Shown one piece after another: positions 1 through 10,394 of a stretch of DNA of 64,000 bases. This stretch comes from Aliiglaciecola sp. 3_MG-2023 (GTDB lineage: Bacteria > Pseudomonadota > Gammaproteobacteria > Enterobacterales > Alteromonadaceae): NCBI RefSeq assembly GCF_030548205.1, contig NZ_JAUORV010000004.1, positions 186,001-250,000 of the forward strand, given 5' to 3'. A program made the position numbers and the translations under genes. Position 1 is the stretch's first letter. The number at the start of each line of letters is the position of its first letter. The notes under the pieces are model-generated. The model was given only the letters and a program-made list of their open reading frames with translations. It was not told the DNA's origin and did no database searches.

Positions 1-1185
1 TGTCATACCCGCCAATTTTTCGTATAGTCGGAAGTAATTCTGGAATGTAATAGAAGCAAGGGTTTGGTTTTCATTTTGAATTTTCACACCTTCTTTAGCT
101 TCAACAGCTTGGTGTAATCCTTCTGACCAGCGACGCCCTTCCATAGTTCGGCCAGTATGCTCATCAACGATGACGATTTCATCACCATTAACAATGTAGT
201 CGACATCTTTACTGAATAGTTTATGGGCTCTCAAAGCAGCGTTAACATGATGCAATAACGAGATATTTGAGGCCGCAAATAAGGACTCATCTTCTGGTAA
301 AATACCATTGCGCTGTAAAATTTCTTCTACATGTACTTGACCACGTTCAGTCAGATGAATTTGTTTACCTTTTTCATCTATAGTGAAGTCCCCTTCACCT
401 TCGCGTCCAGCTTCGTCACCTTCTTTATCTTCATCTGCTTGCTGAATTAGCTCAGGGATAATTAAGTTAATTTGACGATATAGTTCCGAACTATCTTCTG
501 CTTGCCCAGAGATAATTAAGGGTGTTCTAGCTTCATCGATAAGGATTGAGTCAACTTCGTCTATTACTGCAAAGTACAGTTTCTTTTGTACTCTATCATT
601 GGGACTGAACGCCATATTGTCGCGCAAATAATCGAAGCCAAATTCATTATTAGTACCATAGGTAATATCAGCGGCGTAAGCTTCTTTTTTCTCAGCATGA
701 GACATACCAGGAACGTTACAACCCACGGTCATTCCTAAGAATTCAAATAACGGACGACTCCAGTCAGCATCACGTTTGGCCAGGTAGTCGTTGACCGTAA
801 TAACATGCACACCTTTACCGGATAAACCATTTAAGTAAGCAGGTAACGTCGAGGTTAAGGTTTTACCCTCACCTGTACGCATTTCAGCGATTTTACCTTC
901 ATGCAGTACCTGTCCACCCACCATTTGCACATCAAAATGACGCATGGAGAAAACTCGCTTACTGGCTTCTCTTACAACCGCAAAAGCTTCAATCAAGATA
1001 TCATCTAAACTTGCACCGTCTTCAATGCGTTGCTTAAACTCTACCGTTTTCCCTTTAAGTTGCTCATCATCTAAGGCTTCGAGTTCAGGCTCTAGGGCAT
1101 TAATTTCTACAACACGTTTGTTAAGTTTTTTTAACAGGCGGTCATTACGACTACCGAAAATTTTTCTGAATATACTCGAAAACAT
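1..1185 (-). CDS. secA: Preprotein translocase ATPase SecA (N-terminal part; gene runs off the left edge)
   Basis: The first 395 codons of SecA, the ATPase that drives proteins through SecYEG, are open to the window edge. The predicted N-terminus [16 protein letters not shown] is typical of gammaproteobacterial SecA. Walker A reads MRTGEGKT and the DEAD-like Walker B reads [15 protein letters not shown], so nucleotide-binding fold 1 and the start of the preprotein cross-linking domain are present. The ATG at 1185 follows a GGAAG sequence about 10 nt upstream. The C-terminal scaffold, wing and zinc tail lie outside. An M23 peptidase gene and then lpxC lie upstream, the usual neighbourhood in gammaproteobacteria, although no secM is seen. 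Confidence 0.97.
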   Translation of the reverse strand, partial: MFSSIFRKIFGSRNDRLLKKLNKRVVEINALEPELEALDDEQLKGKTVEFKQRIEDGASLDDILIEAFAVVREASKRVFSMRHFDVQMVGGQVLHEGKIAEMRTGEGKTLTSTLPAYLNGLSGKGVHVITVNDYLAKRDADWSRPLFEFLGMTVGCNVPGMSHAEKKEAYAADITYGTNNEFGFDYLRDNMAFSPNDRVQKKLYFAVIDEVDSILIDEARTPLIISGQAEDSSELYRQINLIIPELIQQADEDKEGDEAGREGEGDFTIDEKGKQIHLTERGQVHVEEILQRNGILPEDESLFAASNISLLHHVNAALRAHKLFSKDVDYIVNGDEIVIVDEHTGRTMEGRRWSEGLHQAVEAKEGVKIQNENQTLASITFQNYFRLYEKLAGMT

Positions 1186-1221
1186 CGCTTTAAAGCTTCC
1201 AATCTAATAGAGAGATAAAAC

Positions 1222-1245
1222 AATCGGCTCCCAATGGAGCCGATT
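1222..1245 (-). terminator. Intrinsic terminator after the M23 peptidase gene
   Basis: A perfect 10-bp stem (AATCGGCTCC / GGAGCCGATT) with a 4-nt loop is followed on the minus strand by GTTTTAT. It lies about 28 nt past the M23 stop and 37 nt before the secA start, so it probably limits read-through into secA. Confidence 0.75.
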
Positions 1246-1272
1246 TTCAAAATTACGTGGTTAAATTAGTTA

Positions 1273-2175
1273 TCACTTTCGATAAACATAGGGCAACGGG
1301 TCTTGCTGCTTACCATTTTTAATCACTTCGTAATGTACATGAACGCCTGTTGAACGTCCGGTACTACCCATAAGGGCTATTTCCTGACCTTTGGTGACCA
1401 CATCCCCAATCTTAACACTTATGCCTTGATTATGACCATAACGAGTAACCAAACCATTACCATGATCAATTTCTACCAATTGGCCATAACCATAACGTTC
1501 GCCTGCCCAAGTCACTAAACCAGCGCCGGTAGACACAACGGCATCGCCTTGTTTACCAGCGAAATCTAAACCTTTATGCATGGTTGGCAGGCCGCTAAAG
1601 GGGTCTTTTCTGACACCGTAATAAGAAGATAACCAACCAGAAGTAATAGGACGACCTTCTAAATGAGTCTGTTGGTCTATATGGTGATTCATCATGATAG
1701 ATTCAAGGGCAGCGAGTTGTTGAGTTTTACTATCTAAACTCTCAAGCATGGAGTCCATGCGTTCTAACAGCTCATTACTGCCTTCAATAGTAATCACTGA
1801 ATCTGTAATAGGACCACCAAGGTTATCCAATTCCTGAAAGCCAAATTCGTCTTGATTTAAGCCTGCCTGTTCAACCAATCTGGCGCCCAGAGCATTCACT
1901 CGTTGAATCTGACTCTGTACATCAGCCAAGTTAAGCATGATGCCAGCCAACTGTTGTTGTGTTGCAGATTTTAGTTCTGTTACGTCTCGTTGTTGCTCAA
2001 TAAAGCCACTTTTTGCATACTCAATGCGAGCATGAGACTCATTTATTTTGTGATCCGTCCGGCTTGAAAGCATAACCAGCCCGCATACCAAAACAAAGCC
2101 GACAACCAATCGTTGCTTACCTATATGATAGGAAAACTCCGTTGATTTGCCTTTATAATGTAGTGTTAAACTCAT
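1273..2175 (-). CDS. M23-family murein endopeptidase, membrane-anchored with coiled coil
   Basis: A 300-residue protein with one membrane segment near residues 22-38 (VVGFVLVCGLVMLSS), a long helical, probably coiled-coil stretch (about 50-165) and a C-terminal LytM/M23 metallopeptidase domain (about 180-295). The zinc motif residues are visible: HKGLDFAG (H and D) and HVHYEV. The active-site pattern is intact, so it is probably an active zinc endopeptidase acting on cross-linked peptidoglycan rather than an EnvC/NlpD-type activator; this is inferred from motifs. An M23 gene between lpxC and secA is common in Pseudomonas, Vibrio and Alteromonadales. It is flanked by terminators on both sides, so it is probably transcribed alone. 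Confidence 0.9.
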   Translation of the reverse strand: MSLTLHYKGKSTEFSYHIGKQRLVVGFVLVCGLVMLSSRTDHKINESHARIEYAKSGFIEQQRDVTELKSATQQQLAGIMLNLADVQSQIQRVNALGARLVEQAGLNQDEFGFQELDNLGGPITDSVITIEGSNELLERMDSMLESLDSKTQQLAALESIMMNHHIDQQTHLEGRPITSGWLSSYYGVRKDPFSGLPTMHKGLDFAGKQGDAVVSTGAGLVTWAGERYGYGQLVEIDHGNGLVTRYGHNQGISVKIGDVVTKGQEIALMGSTGRSTGVHVHYEVIKNGKQQDPLPYVYRK

Positions 2176-2423
2176 GTAAGGTATTCTCGTGATTTTTTAG
2201 CTGCAGTGGATTCTAAACCTGATAGCCTTATGTTGATAGCTATATTAGGTATCCAGAATCAACCTAAGCGTTTACTTTTCATACAGTTCAAATTGGCTTT
2301 TTGTTAGTAATTTTGTGCCAATACCCATATCGTTTTTTCTAACCCCAAACAATACCTTGTAGAACATAAGGTTATCAAGGTATTTATATGAGGTGTTTGA
2401 TTCTTTTTGCAGTTACTAAACTA

Positions 2424-2449
2424 AAAAATGCCGCAAAGGCGGCATTTTT
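2424..2449 (-). terminator. Intrinsic terminator of lpxC
   Basis: An 11-bp perfect stem (AAAAATGCCGC / GCGGCATTTTT) with loop AAAG lies 10 nt after the lpxC stop. Its A/T arms give a T-tract on either strand, so it could work in both directions. It closes the dcw-lpxC region. Confidence 0.85.
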
Positions 2450-2458
2450 ATATAAAAG

Positions 2459-3373
2459 CTAATTCGCTAATACTGCTGGTGCAAAATGAATGGGGACTTC
2501 ATCTTGATTTTCGTAGGTAACATATTCCCAACAGTTTTGGTCGTTTAACATCGCATTCAGCAATTTATTATTTAGACCATGACCTGACTTGTAGGCTCTT
2601 AATTCGCCAACAATGCTATGGGCACCTAGATACAAATCACCTACTGCATCGAGAATTTTGTGTTTCAAAAACTCATCTTGATAGCGCAAACCTTCAGGGT
2701 TTAACACACGGTATTCATCTAAGGCAACCGCATTTTCCATGCTGCCACCTAGTGCCAGGTTATTAGCATTCATGTATTCAAAGTCGCGCATGAAACCAAA
2801 GGTTCTCGCACGGCTCACCTGATCAACGTAAGAGGATGCGTCAAAATCCAATACAATGTGCTGACGAGTTTGACTAATAACCGGGTGTTCAAAGTCGATT
2901 TTAAAGTCTACTTTGAAGCCATCGTAGGGATGAAACTCAGCCCACTTATCACCGTCTTCAACACGAATGTGTTTGGTAATACGAATGAATTTTTTGGGTG
3001 CATTTAACTCTTCAATACCAGCCGATTGCAGCAAGAAAATGAACGGACTCGCGCTGCCGTCCATAATCGGAAGTTCATTACTGTCAACTTCAACAATAAT
3101 GTTATCGATGCCTAAACCGGCTAAGGCTGATGATAAATGCTCAACCGTATAGATAGATACCCCGTCCGCATTACTCAGACAGGTACACAGCACTGTATCG
3201 CCTACTGCATTCGCTTTAGCAGGAATATCCACATGAGGCTCAAGATCGATGCGGCGAAATACAATTCCCGTATTCGCCGGCGCAGGCCGGAGAGTCATGG
3301 AGACCTTTTCACCTTTGTGCAGACCTATCCCTGTTTCTTGCACAGCATGTTTGATTGTGCGTTGCTTTATCAT
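2459..3373 (-). CDS. lpxC: UDP-3-O-acyl-N-acetylglucosamine deacetylase
   Basis: This zinc amidase catalyses the committed step of lipid A synthesis: removal of the acetyl group from UDP-3-O-acyl-GlcNAc in the cytoplasm. The 304-residue length matches the family. Zinc ligands fall at the same numbers as in E. coli LpxC: H79 (in [14 protein letters not shown]), H238 and D242 (in [10 protein letters not shown]), with catalytic H265 (in SGHGLNNK). The start ATG at 3373 is about 40 nt downstream of the predicted promoter start site. In E. coli LpxC is controlled by FtsH proteolysis; the degron cannot be judged from this sequence. Confidence 0.98.
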   Translation of the reverse strand: MIKQRTIKHAVQETGIGLHKGEKVSMTLRPAPANTGIVFRRIDLEPHVDIPAKANAVGDTVLCTCLSNADGVSIYTVEHLSSALAGLGIDNIIVEVDSNELPIMDGSASPFIFLLQSAGIEELNAPKKFIRITKHIRVEDGDKWAEFHPYDGFKVDFKIDFEHPVISQTRQHIVLDFDASSYVDQVSRARTFGFMRDFEYMNANNLALGGSMENAVALDEYRVLNPEGLRYQDEFLKHKILDAVGDLYLGAHSIVGELRAYKSGHGLNNKLLNAMLNDQNCWEYVTYENQDEVPIHFAPAVLAN

Positions 3374-3421
3374 CTAAACGTTGCCTATCCAAAAACATTA
3401 ATCAGCTAAAAACCGGCGCGT

Positions 3422-3450
3422 AGTATACTGACCAGCTGGTCTAATGTCAA
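3422..3450 (-). promoter_or_regulatory. Strong sigma70-type lpxC promoter with palindromic spacer
   Basis: On the minus strand a perfect -35 TTGACA (3445-3450) and -10 TATACT (3422-3427) are separated by exactly 17 nt. The spacer holds the perfect 12-bp palindrome GACCAGCTGGTC (3430-3441). The predicted start site near 3415 gives a leader of about 40 nt before lpxC. A dyad between -10 and -35 is where a dimeric repressor would block polymerase, but no regulator is identified. Confidence 0.75.
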
Positions 3451-3662
3451 AAAACTGTCATATTTGTTATGCAGTGCTTTTTGCATCAACCCCATCACTT
3501 TATCAATGACCAAGTGTTCACACTATCTCAGATGAGACGTGAACCATGGGATAAGTGATCAAGCACAGTATAACCCCTCGCGTTTTTACGCTCTCAAAAT
3601 TCGCTACTAACTATGTAGCTACGACCTCACAAACGTCGAAAAATTCACTTTACGACGAAAAA

Positions 3663-4829
3663 TCAGTCAGCTTGCTTTCGCAAAAAAGCAGGAATATCCA
3701 AATACTCATAATCTGTATTGGCTTCCGTTTTTTCTTCGGTAGCAACCGCTTTATTCATATCGGTAGCAGTGTTGCCAATGCGATCACCGCTATCAGGCTG
3801 CAGTTTGAACTGCTTCGCTTCAGCTGAAACCCGTGAACCTTGACTACTAACCAATGAAATATCAGGTTTACGTTCTGCACCAATACCGGTTGCAACAACA
3901 GTAACTCGTAGCTCGTCAGTCATTTCCATATCAATAACAGTACCCACAACCACTGTTGCATTTTCAGATGCAAATGCTTTAACTGCGTTACCAACAGTTT
4001 CAAATTCATCGATAGCAAAGTCTGGTCCAGCCGTAATATTTACAAGAATACCGCGAGCGCCAGTTAGGTCGATATCTTCCAACAACGGACTTGCAATCGC
4101 AGCTTCGGATGCTTCTTCCGCTCGGTCTTCACCGGTGCCAGAACCACTGCCCATCATTGCCGTGCCCATTTCAGACATCACTGTTTTCACGTCTGCAAAG
4201 TCAACGTTAATTAAACCTGGGCGCGTAATTAGCTCAGCAATCCCCTGAACCGCACCGCGTAACACGTCATTTGCAGCACTAAAGGCTTGCAGTAAAGGCG
4301 TGCCTCTTCCCATTACTTTCAGTAATTTTTCGTTCGGGATCGTAATCAGTGAATCGACATATTTTGTCAACTCTTCAATGCCCTGCTCAGCAAATTCAAT
4401 GCGTTTTTTACCTTCAAACGGAAAAGGCTTAGTAACAACAGCAACGGTCAAAATACCTAATTCTTTTGCTACTTTAGCGACTTCAGGTGCCGCCCCCGTA
4501 CCTGTACCGCCGCCCATACCAGCAGTAATAAAAACCATGTCAGCACCTTCAAGGGCTTGACGGATGGTTTCGCTATCTTCTTCTGCTGCTTGACGTCCGA
4601 TATTTGGATTAGCGCCCGCTCCCAAACCTTTAGTGACGCCTGAGCCTATTTGTAAGGTCACATTGGCAGAAGAACTGCGTAACACCTGAGCATCAGTATT
4701 TACAGCGATAAACTCTACACCTTCAATACTTTGAGACACCATGTGCTCAATTGCATTTCCACCGCCACCGCCGACGCCGATGACCTTTATGACAGCTTCT
4801 TCGCTGTGACTATCCATTAATTCAAACAT
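3663..4829 (-). CDS. ftsZ: Cell division GTPase FtsZ
   Basis: The bacterial tubulin that polymerises into the Z-ring. At 388 residues it has the usual length. The tubulin signature GGGTGTG lies at residues 106-112 and the nucleotide-binding loop GVGGGGGNAI near 18-27. The T7-loop region (LINVDFADVKTVM) is present. The C-terminal conserved peptide DYEYLDIPAFLRKQAD, which docks FtsA and ZipA, is intact after a variable linker. The ATG has GGAG 7 nt upstream. The 84-nt gap from ftsA is the largest inside the cluster and may hold a separate promoter. Confidence 0.99.
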   Translation of the reverse strand: MFELMDSHSEEAVIKVIGVGGGGGNAIEHMVSQSIEGVEFIAVNTDAQVLRSSSANVTLQIGSGVTKGLGAGANPNIGRQAAEEDSETIRQALEGADMVFITAGMGGGTGTGAAPEVAKVAKELGILTVAVVTKPFPFEGKKRIEFAEQGIEELTKYVDSLITIPNEKLLKVMGRGTPLLQAFSAANDVLRGAVQGIAELITRPGLINVDFADVKTVMSEMGTAMMGSGSGTGEDRAEEASEAAIASPLLEDIDLTGARGILVNITAGPDFAIDEFETVGNAVKAFASENATVVVGTVIDMEMTDELRVTVVATGIGAERKPDISLVSSQGSRVSAEAKQFKLQPDSGDRIGNTATDMNKAVATEEKTEANTDYEYLDIPAFLRKQAD

Positions 4830-4858
4830 TATTTTTCTCCGATTTTTGCGCGATAGAA

Positions 4859-4879
4859 CGTAAGAAATAAGTACTTACG
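4859..4879 (-). promoter_or_regulatory. Small hairpin in the ftsA-ftsZ gap
   Basis: A 6-bp inverted repeat (CGTAAG / CTTACG, 9-nt loop) lies 30-50 nt upstream of ftsZ, next to a TTGACC sequence on the minus strand. It could be part of an ftsZ promoter or leader structure. No good -10 is seen at standard spacing, so the assignment is weak. Confidence 0.25.
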
Positions 4880-4913
4880 GTCAATTTTTTAAGATCCCGA
4901 GATTTTTCCATCC

Positions 4914-6143
4914 TCAGAATTCCCCCTTAAACCAACTTTGAACACGATGCCATAATCCTTCGCTGGACCCAGCTTTTTGCGCAGATTTCGATTGCATGGA
5001 TTCTTTGCCATATTGCAACAACCCAATTGCGGTTGCGAAACTCGCATCTTCAACGTATTCAGATAAACCTTTCATGCCGATTGGTTCTCCAACTCGAACA
5101 GGCATTTGAAACAACTCTTCTGCAAATTCTACGGCACCTTCCATTTTTGCCGAACCGCCAGTTAAAACGATTCCAGCGGCAATTTGCTCTTCTAATCCAC
5201 TGGATTTGATCTCTTCATGGATCAATTCAAACAACTCCTGATAACGAGGCTCAATGACCTCTGCTAGCGTGTGTCTTGACATCATTCTGGCTGGACGTCC
5301 ACCCACGCTAGGGACTTGTATTTGTTCTTCCATACTGACCATGTCACGCAATGCGCAGGCATAGTTTATTTTTATCTCTTCAGCATGGTTTATTGGTGTT
5401 CTAAATATTTTAGCGATATCACTAGTAATTTGGTTCCCAGCTACCGGAATAACCGCGGTATGACGTATTGCACCGTCGGTGTAGACCACCATATCTATAG
5501 TTCCACCACCAATATCAACGACACAAACCCCCAATTCCTTTTCATCATCAGTTAACACCGCATAACTGGATGCAAGGGCTGAAAATATCATTTGGTCAGC
5601 ATTGAGTTCGCAGCGCTCTACACATTTCACCAAATTTTTAGCCATATCATCGGCGCAGGTTATAATGTGTGCTCTAGCTTCCATCCGGACACCAGACATA
5701 CCAATCGGATTTTTTATCCCTTCTTGTACATCAATGGTGTATTCCTGGGGCAGCACGTGTAACAACCGACGCTCCAACGCAATGGGTACTGAACGCGCTG
5801 CATGGACCACATTATCAACATCGTCTTGTGTCACTTCCTGATTATTTATCGGTACCATACCGCTTTCGTTTTGGCACTTTACATGACGGCCAGATATCGA
5901 CATAAATACCGACGATACTCGACAGTCAGCCATTAACTCCATTTCGCCTACCGCTCGTTGCACAGACTGCACAAGTAAGTTCAAATCGTTGACGCCGCCC
6001 TTATCCATACCTTTGGCTGAATGCGTACCAACACCGACAATGCTCACATCACCGTCGTCGAGAATTTCCCCAACCACAGCTTTGACTTTACTTGTGCCCA
6101 TGTCTAAGCCAACGATTAGATTTCTTTCTGTTACCTTAGACAT
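4914..6143 (-). CDS. ftsA: Cell division protein FtsA (actin-like Z-ring anchor)
   Basis: A 409-residue actin-family ATPase that tethers FtsZ to the membrane. The phosphate-binding loops are visible at GLDMGTSKVKAVVGE near the N-terminus and VVDIGGGTIDMVVYTDG near residues 208-224, with the adenosine loop VLTGGSAKMEG near 333. The C-terminus ends in an amphipathic stretch (LWHRVQSWFKGEF) that fits the membrane-targeting helix. It lies 21 nt after ftsQ and 84 nt before ftsZ, so it is probably co-transcribed with both. Confidence 0.98.
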   Translation of the reverse strand: MSKVTERNLIVGLDMGTSKVKAVVGEILDDGDVSIVGVGTHSAKGMDKGGVNDLNLLVQSVQRAVGEMELMADCRVSSVFMSISGRHVKCQNESGMVPINNQEVTQDDVDNVVHAARSVPIALERRLLHVLPQEYTIDVQEGIKNPIGMSGVRMEARAHIITCADDMAKNLVKCVERCELNADQMIFSALASSYAVLTDDEKELGVCVVDIGGGTIDMVVYTDGAIRHTAVIPVAGNQITSDIAKIFRTPINHAEEIKINYACALRDMVSMEEQIQVPSVGGRPARMMSRHTLAEVIEPRYQELFELIHEEIKSSGLEEQIAAGIVLTGGSAKMEGAVEFAEELFQMPVRVGEPIGMKGLSEYVEDASFATAIGLLQYGKESMQSKSAQKAGSSEGLWHRVQSWFKGEF

Positions 6144-6164
6144 ATTATTTGCTACCCACTTTAA

Positions 6165-6911
6165 CTAACTCTCTTGTTCATTTGTTGATGCGCTTTTCCA
6201 TCCCACGGCTAATCCCGTGTCATAACGCAAATCAATATAATCTACTTGTTTATCTTGCTTTTTTAACAACGGATAAACATCTACAAAACGTTGTAATCTA
6301 TCTACATATTCCGAGCGTCCGAGATTAAGTCGAATGCCATTTTCAAGTCGTAAATTCCAAGCAAAACGTTCACTTAGATATAATTCATCAATGCGCAAAC
6401 TGGCTGAGTTGAGTAATGTTTGCATATCACGATATCCATTTAACGCTGTTTCCTCACTGCCACTTGGCCCGAATAAATCTGGCAATACTTCATTTGGCAA
6501 TTGAGCTGCGAACCTTTCACCATATTGATTTAACAATGCATCTTTATTCCATCTCGCGCTGGCTATCTCTTCCACTACATGAATATTGAGACTATTCGGC
6601 CAACGCTTTCGTACTGATGCTCTATGCACCCAAGGCAATGCCTCAATTTCCTGATGCAATCGATCAACATCAACTTCAAAAAAACTTTCTGGATGTTTTG
6701 AACGAATGGTATTTTCAATCAATTCATCCTCAATATTTATTCTCTTCCCACTGACAATAACTTGCTGAATGGGTGCTCGCTGGGCATCTTCCAACCAACT
6801 ATCTAACCACCAAATGGCGTACACTAGAGCTAGCAGCACAATTGCCAAAAACACCATTCCCACTATTTGATAGCGAGTATTTGGTTGGCTTGTGACAGCG
6901 AGTGATTGCAT
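6165..6911 (-). CDS. ftsQ: Cell division protein FtsQ
   Basis: A bitopic inner-membrane protein that links early and late divisome proteins through FtsB and FtsL. It has a short cytoplasmic N-terminus, one membrane helix (about residues 17-36, VGMVFLAIVLLALVYAIWWL), a POTRA domain (about 47-115, starting IQQVIVSGKR and containing LPWVHRASVRKRWPNSL) and the FtsQ/DivIB C-terminal domain. The length of 248 is normal. The start codon overlaps the ddl stop by one base (TAATG), which implies translational coupling. Confidence 0.96.
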   Translation of the reverse strand: MQSLAVTSQPNTRYQIVGMVFLAIVLLALVYAIWWLDSWLEDAQRAPIQQVIVSGKRINIEDELIENTIRSKHPESFFEVDVDRLHQEIEALPWVHRASVRKRWPNSLNIHVVEEIASARWNKDALLNQYGERFAAQLPNEVLPDLFGPSGSEETALNGYRDMQTLLNSASLRIDELYLSERFAWNLRLENGIRLNLGRSEYVDRLQRFVDVYPLLKKQDKQVDYIDLRYDTGLAVGWKSASTNEQES

Positions 6912-7858
6912 TAATGTTCATCCGCCGTTTTCAATATGGCTAACACTAATTGCTCAAAAGTCATTCCAGCCTGTTTTGCCGCCATGGGTACTAAACTTTT
7001 TTCAGTCATACCAGGAACAGTATTCGCTTCTAATAAATAGAATTGACCACTTTGGTCACACATAAAATCAATCCGCCCCCATCCAATGCCAGACACAGCA
7101 TGGAAAGCTTCAAGAGCTAACCTACCCAGCCTATTTTCTTCTTCTACAGATAACCCGCTGGGGCAAAAATACTGAGTTGAATCAGAAAGATACTTGGCAT
7201 CATAATCATAAAAAGTATGGGGTGTAGACATACGAATCGATGGTAGTGCGCTACCATTTAAAATTGTCACTGTGTATTCTGAACCATGGATAAAGCGCTC
7301 TAACAAGACGCTATCATCATAATTAAATGCGTCTTGAATGGCCGCTTCTAATTGTGCAGCATTGCTTACTTTGGTCATCCCTATGCTGGAACCTTCCTGC
7401 GCAGGCTTGACCATCACTGTGTCCCCTAATTCGTCCATTATAACCTTGCAAGATCGCGCATCAAAGCTACTTTTCTCTGCAATTTGATAATTTGCTGTAG
7501 GTAACCCTAAAGTTTGCCAAATTTGCTTAGTTTTAATTTTGTCCATGGCCAAGGCAGAGCCTAATACACCACTTCCGGTATAAGGTAAATTGAGGACTTG
7601 CAATGCACCTTGCATACTGCCATCTTCCCCTCCCCGACCATGCAGCATAATGAGCACGCGCTCAAATCCTTGGCTAACAAGCTCAGTAATTGCCTGTTCT
7701 GCAGGGTCAAATTTATGGGCATCAACGCCAGCAGTTTGCAACGCGTTAAGAACCGCATTTCCGGAAAGCAAAGAAACTTTGCGTTCCGCAGAGTGACCAC
7801 CAAACAAAACGGCCACCTTACCAAACTGCTTTACATCAATGTTTAGTCCATCTGTCAT
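6911..7858 (-). CDS. ddl: D-alanine--D-alanine ligase
   Basis: This ATP-grasp ligase makes the D-Ala-D-Ala dipeptide used by MurF. Seen are the N-terminal [19 protein letters not shown] segment (substrate loop), the ATP-grasp core ([17 protein letters not shown]) and the metal-binding end of the active site ([18 protein letters not shown]). The length of 315 is close to DdlB, whose dcw position it occupies. It overlaps murC by ATGA (7855-7858) and touches ftsQ. Confidence 0.97.
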   Translation of the reverse strand: MTDGLNIDVKQFGKVAVLFGGHSAERKVSLLSGNAVLNALQTAGVDAHKFDPAEQAITELVSQGFERVLIMLHGRGGEDGSMQGALQVLNLPYTGSGVLGSALAMDKIKTKQIWQTLGLPTANYQIAEKSSFDARSCKVIMDELGDTVMVKPAQEGSSIGMTKVSNAAQLEAAIQDAFNYDDSVLLERFIHGSEYTVTILNGSALPSIRMSTPHTFYDYDAKYLSDSTQYFCPSGLSVEEENRLGRLALEAFHAVSGIGWGRIDFMCDQSGQFYLLEANTVPGMTEKSLVPMAAKQAGMTFEQLVLAILKTADEH

Positions 7859-9309
7859 TGCGCACTTCCGACATTCATTTTTTCTTTATTTAATTCAACG
7901 GACTGCAAATACTTGGCAATCTGACCAATATTTCCGGCACCTTGTGTCATTAACACGTCTTGGTCCCTCAAGGCTTCGGATAGTAACTTGGGTAGCTCAT
8001 CTTTATCGGCTACGTAAATAGGCTCGATTTGCCCCCGTTGTCTGATAGAGCGGCACAATGCCTTACTATCAGCACCTTCTATAGCGGCCTCTCCAGCGGA
8101 ATATACTTCAAGTAACAGAAGACAATCGACCTGAGAAAGCACACGCACAAAGTCTTCGTATAAATCTCGAGTACGGGTAAAACGATGTGGTTGATAAGCC
8201 ATGACCAAGCGTTTGTCTGGCCAATTGTTACGGGCAACGGCAATAGTTGCAGCAACTTCAGTAGGATGATGACCATAATCATCAACCAATATTACTTCAC
8301 CGTCACCGGTCTCAAAGCAACCTAATTGCTCAAAACGTCGCCCAATTCCTTCAAAAGCGCCTAAAGCATCAACAATTGCCTGATCGTCAACACCTTCATC
8401 AGTCGCAACCGCAATAGCCGATAACGCATTTAGAATGTTGTGTTTACCCGCGATATTTAACGTCACTTGTAAGTCTGAGCGCCCAGAACGCTTGGCGATA
8501 AAACGACTCTGATTAAACCCCATTTCAATATTGACGGCGCGCACATCCGCTTGCTCTTCAATACCGTAAGTCATCACTTTACGTCCGACTCTAGGTAGAA
8601 GTGCGCGCACCACAGGATCGTCAACGCACATTACTGCCAATCCATAAAAGGGTAAGTTATGTAAAAAATCTAAGTAAGTGTCTTGCATTCGTTGGAAATC
8701 ACCGTCATAGGTTTCCATGTGATCCGCTTCAATGTTGGTCACAATTGAAACCATGGGTTGCAAGTGCACAAAAGATGCATCACTTTCATCCGCTTCAGCG
8801 ATTAAATAACGACTGCTACCCAATTTAGCATTGGTGCCGGCACTATTTAGCAGCCCACCAATCACGAAAGTAGGGTCGAGTTCAGCTTGAGCAAATATAG
8901 TGGCTAATAAGCTTGTTGTGGTTGTTTTACCATGGGTACCCGCTACTGCGATCCCATGGCGGAAACGCATAAGTTCAGCCAACATTTCGGCGCGGCGAAT
9001 GACGGGAATGCGTGCCTCTTTGGCGGCTATAATTTCAGGGTTAGTATGATCAATGGCACTGGAAACTACCACCACATTGGCGTTTTCAATATTTTCCTGA
9101 CGATGGCCGATAAAGACTTTAGCCCCCTTGCTTTGTAAGCGCTGGGTCATACCGTTATTTTGTTGATCTGAACCCGAAATGGCATAACCTTCATTTAATA
9201 GTACTTCCGCAATGCCACCCATACCAGCACCACCAATTCCAATAAAATGAATTTGTTTTATGCGGCGCATTTCAGGTACATGATAGTTCGCTTTATCAGG
9301 CTTAATCAT
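7855..9309 (-). CDS. murC: UDP-N-acetylmuramate--L-alanine ligase
   Basis: Adds L-Ala to UDP-MurNAc, the first amino-acid step of the peptidoglycan precursor. The Rossmann motif [12 protein letters not shown] and the Mur-ligase P-loop [10 protein letters not shown] are present, as are the central and C-terminal ligase domains. The longer frame begins at 9336, but ATG 9309 ([16 protein letters not shown]) is preferred: it forms an ATGA overlap with the murG stop and follows GGGGAG at 7-nt spacing. This gives 484 residues, the usual length. Confidence 0.97.
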   Translation of the reverse strand: MIKPDKANYHVPEMRRIKQIHFIGIGGAGMGGIAEVLLNEGYAISGSDQQNNGMTQRLQSKGAKVFIGHRQENIENANVVVVSSAIDHTNPEIIAAKEARIPVIRRAEMLAELMRFRHGIAVAGTHGKTTTTSLLATIFAQAELDPTFVIGGLLNSAGTNAKLGSSRYLIAEADESDASFVHLQPMVSIVTNIEADHMETYDGDFQRMQDTYLDFLHNLPFYGLAVMCVDDPVVRALLPRVGRKVMTYGIEEQADVRAVNIEMGFNQSRFIAKRSGRSDLQVTLNIAGKHNILNALSAIAVATDEGVDDQAIVDALGAFEGIGRRFEQLGCFETGDGEVILVDDYGHHPTEVAATIAVARNNWPDKRLVMAYQPHRFTRTRDLYEDFVRVLSQVDCLLLLEVYSAGEAAIEGADSKALCRSIRQRGQIEPIYVADKDELPKLLSEALRDQDVLMTQGAGNIGQIAKYLQSVELNKEKMNVGSAQ

Positions 9310-10394
9310 GAAGCTTCTCCCCCCAGCGTGGCACAAATATCACTAACGGTTTTAGTTGCTTGAGGTTTGGCCAGCGATCTCGCTTTTTGCCCCATTGTTA
9401 CTCGACTTTCTCCGTCGTTTACTAGTTGTTGGATAATAACTTTCAAACCACCTTCTTCTAATTGAGGTTGAGGTAATAAAACCGCTGCATGATGATCCAC
9501 TAATGCCCGGGCATTCATGGTTTGATGATCATCCACAGCATGTGGTAAAGGAACAAATATCGCCGCCACACCGACCATGGCAACCTCTGCAACAGTCAAT
9601 GCACCGGCTCGGCAAATAACGACATCAGCCCAGGCATAGGCTTCAGCCATATCATCAATAAACTCGGTAACCTGCCAGTTATCACTGTTTGGCCACACTT
9701 GTTGATAAGTGTCTGTCACTGATTGTTGATGGCCTTTACCCGTTTGATGGCGCACTTGCGCGTTAGTAATCTCAGCCAAAGCTGGCGGTACATGCGTATT
9801 AAGGGCACTGGCTCCCAAAGAACCGCCGACAATAAGAATATGACACTTACCTTGATTAGCTTGTTTTGCCGGTAAATTAGCGAAATCACTTCTGACGGGG
9901 TTGCCCACCCAATTGTATTTGTTAGCAGACTGCTTTCCAAAAGCCTGATTAAAACCAGTCAATACTCGCTTAGCAAACTTGGCAAGGACTTTATTGGTTA
10001 GTCCAGGTAATGCATTTTGTTCATGGACAACCAAAGGTATGCCTCGGATCCACGCGGCAATGCCTCCAGGTCCACTCGCAAATCCCCCCATGCCTAAAAC
10101 GACATCAGGATTAATTTGCTTAATAACTTTCAAAGCTTGGTAAACCGAATGAATCACTTGGAAAGGCGCTTTGAGTAAGCGGAGGATCCCATTGCCACGC
10201 ACTCCGGCAACGTCAATAAAACTAATATCGAATCCTTCTTTGGGAACAATATCTGCTTCCATACGCGCTGCCGTGCCTAGCCAGTGGATGTGCCAATTGC
10301 GTTGCTGCAACTCTTTTGCCACGGCAATGCCAGGAAAAACATGTCCACCCGTTCCACCTGCCATAATCAGAATGGTTTTGTTCATGTCATTCAT
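9306..10394 (-). CDS. murG: UDP-GlcNAc:lipid I GlcNAc transferase (MurG)
   Basis: A peripheral membrane GT28-family glycosyltransferase that converts lipid I to lipid II. The glycine-rich loop [12 protein letters not shown] lies at the N-terminus, with a second loop ([13 protein letters not shown]) in the C-terminal Rossmann domain. The donor-binding segment ([17 protein letters not shown], then [14 protein letters not shown]) is also present. The length of 362 is typical. ATGA overlaps join it to ftsW upstream and murC downstream; ATG 10394 is preferred over the in-frame ATG three codons later because of the overlap. Confidence 0.98.
   Translation of the reverse strand: MNDMNKTILIMAGGTGGHVFPGIAVAKELQQRNWHIHWLGTAARMEADIVPKEGFDISFIDVAGVRGNGILRLLKAPFQVIHSVYQALKVIKQINPDVVLGMGGFASGPGGIAAWIRGIPLVVHEQNALPGLTNKVLAKFAKRVLTGFNQAFGKQSANKYNWVGNPVRSDFANLPAKQANQGKCHILIVGGSLGASALNTHVPPALAEITNAQVRHQTGKGHQQSVTDTYQQVWPNSDNWQVTEFIDDMAEAYAWADVVICRAGALTVAEVAMVGVAAIFVPLPHAVDDHQTMNARALVDHHAAVLLPQPQLEEGGLKVIIQQLVNDGESRVTMGQKARSLAKPQATKTVSDICATLGGEAS

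Noticed and set aside
3555-3827. Plus-strand ORF of 90 codons after lpxC
   Set aside because: Most of it is antisense to ftsZ and it has no ribosome site.
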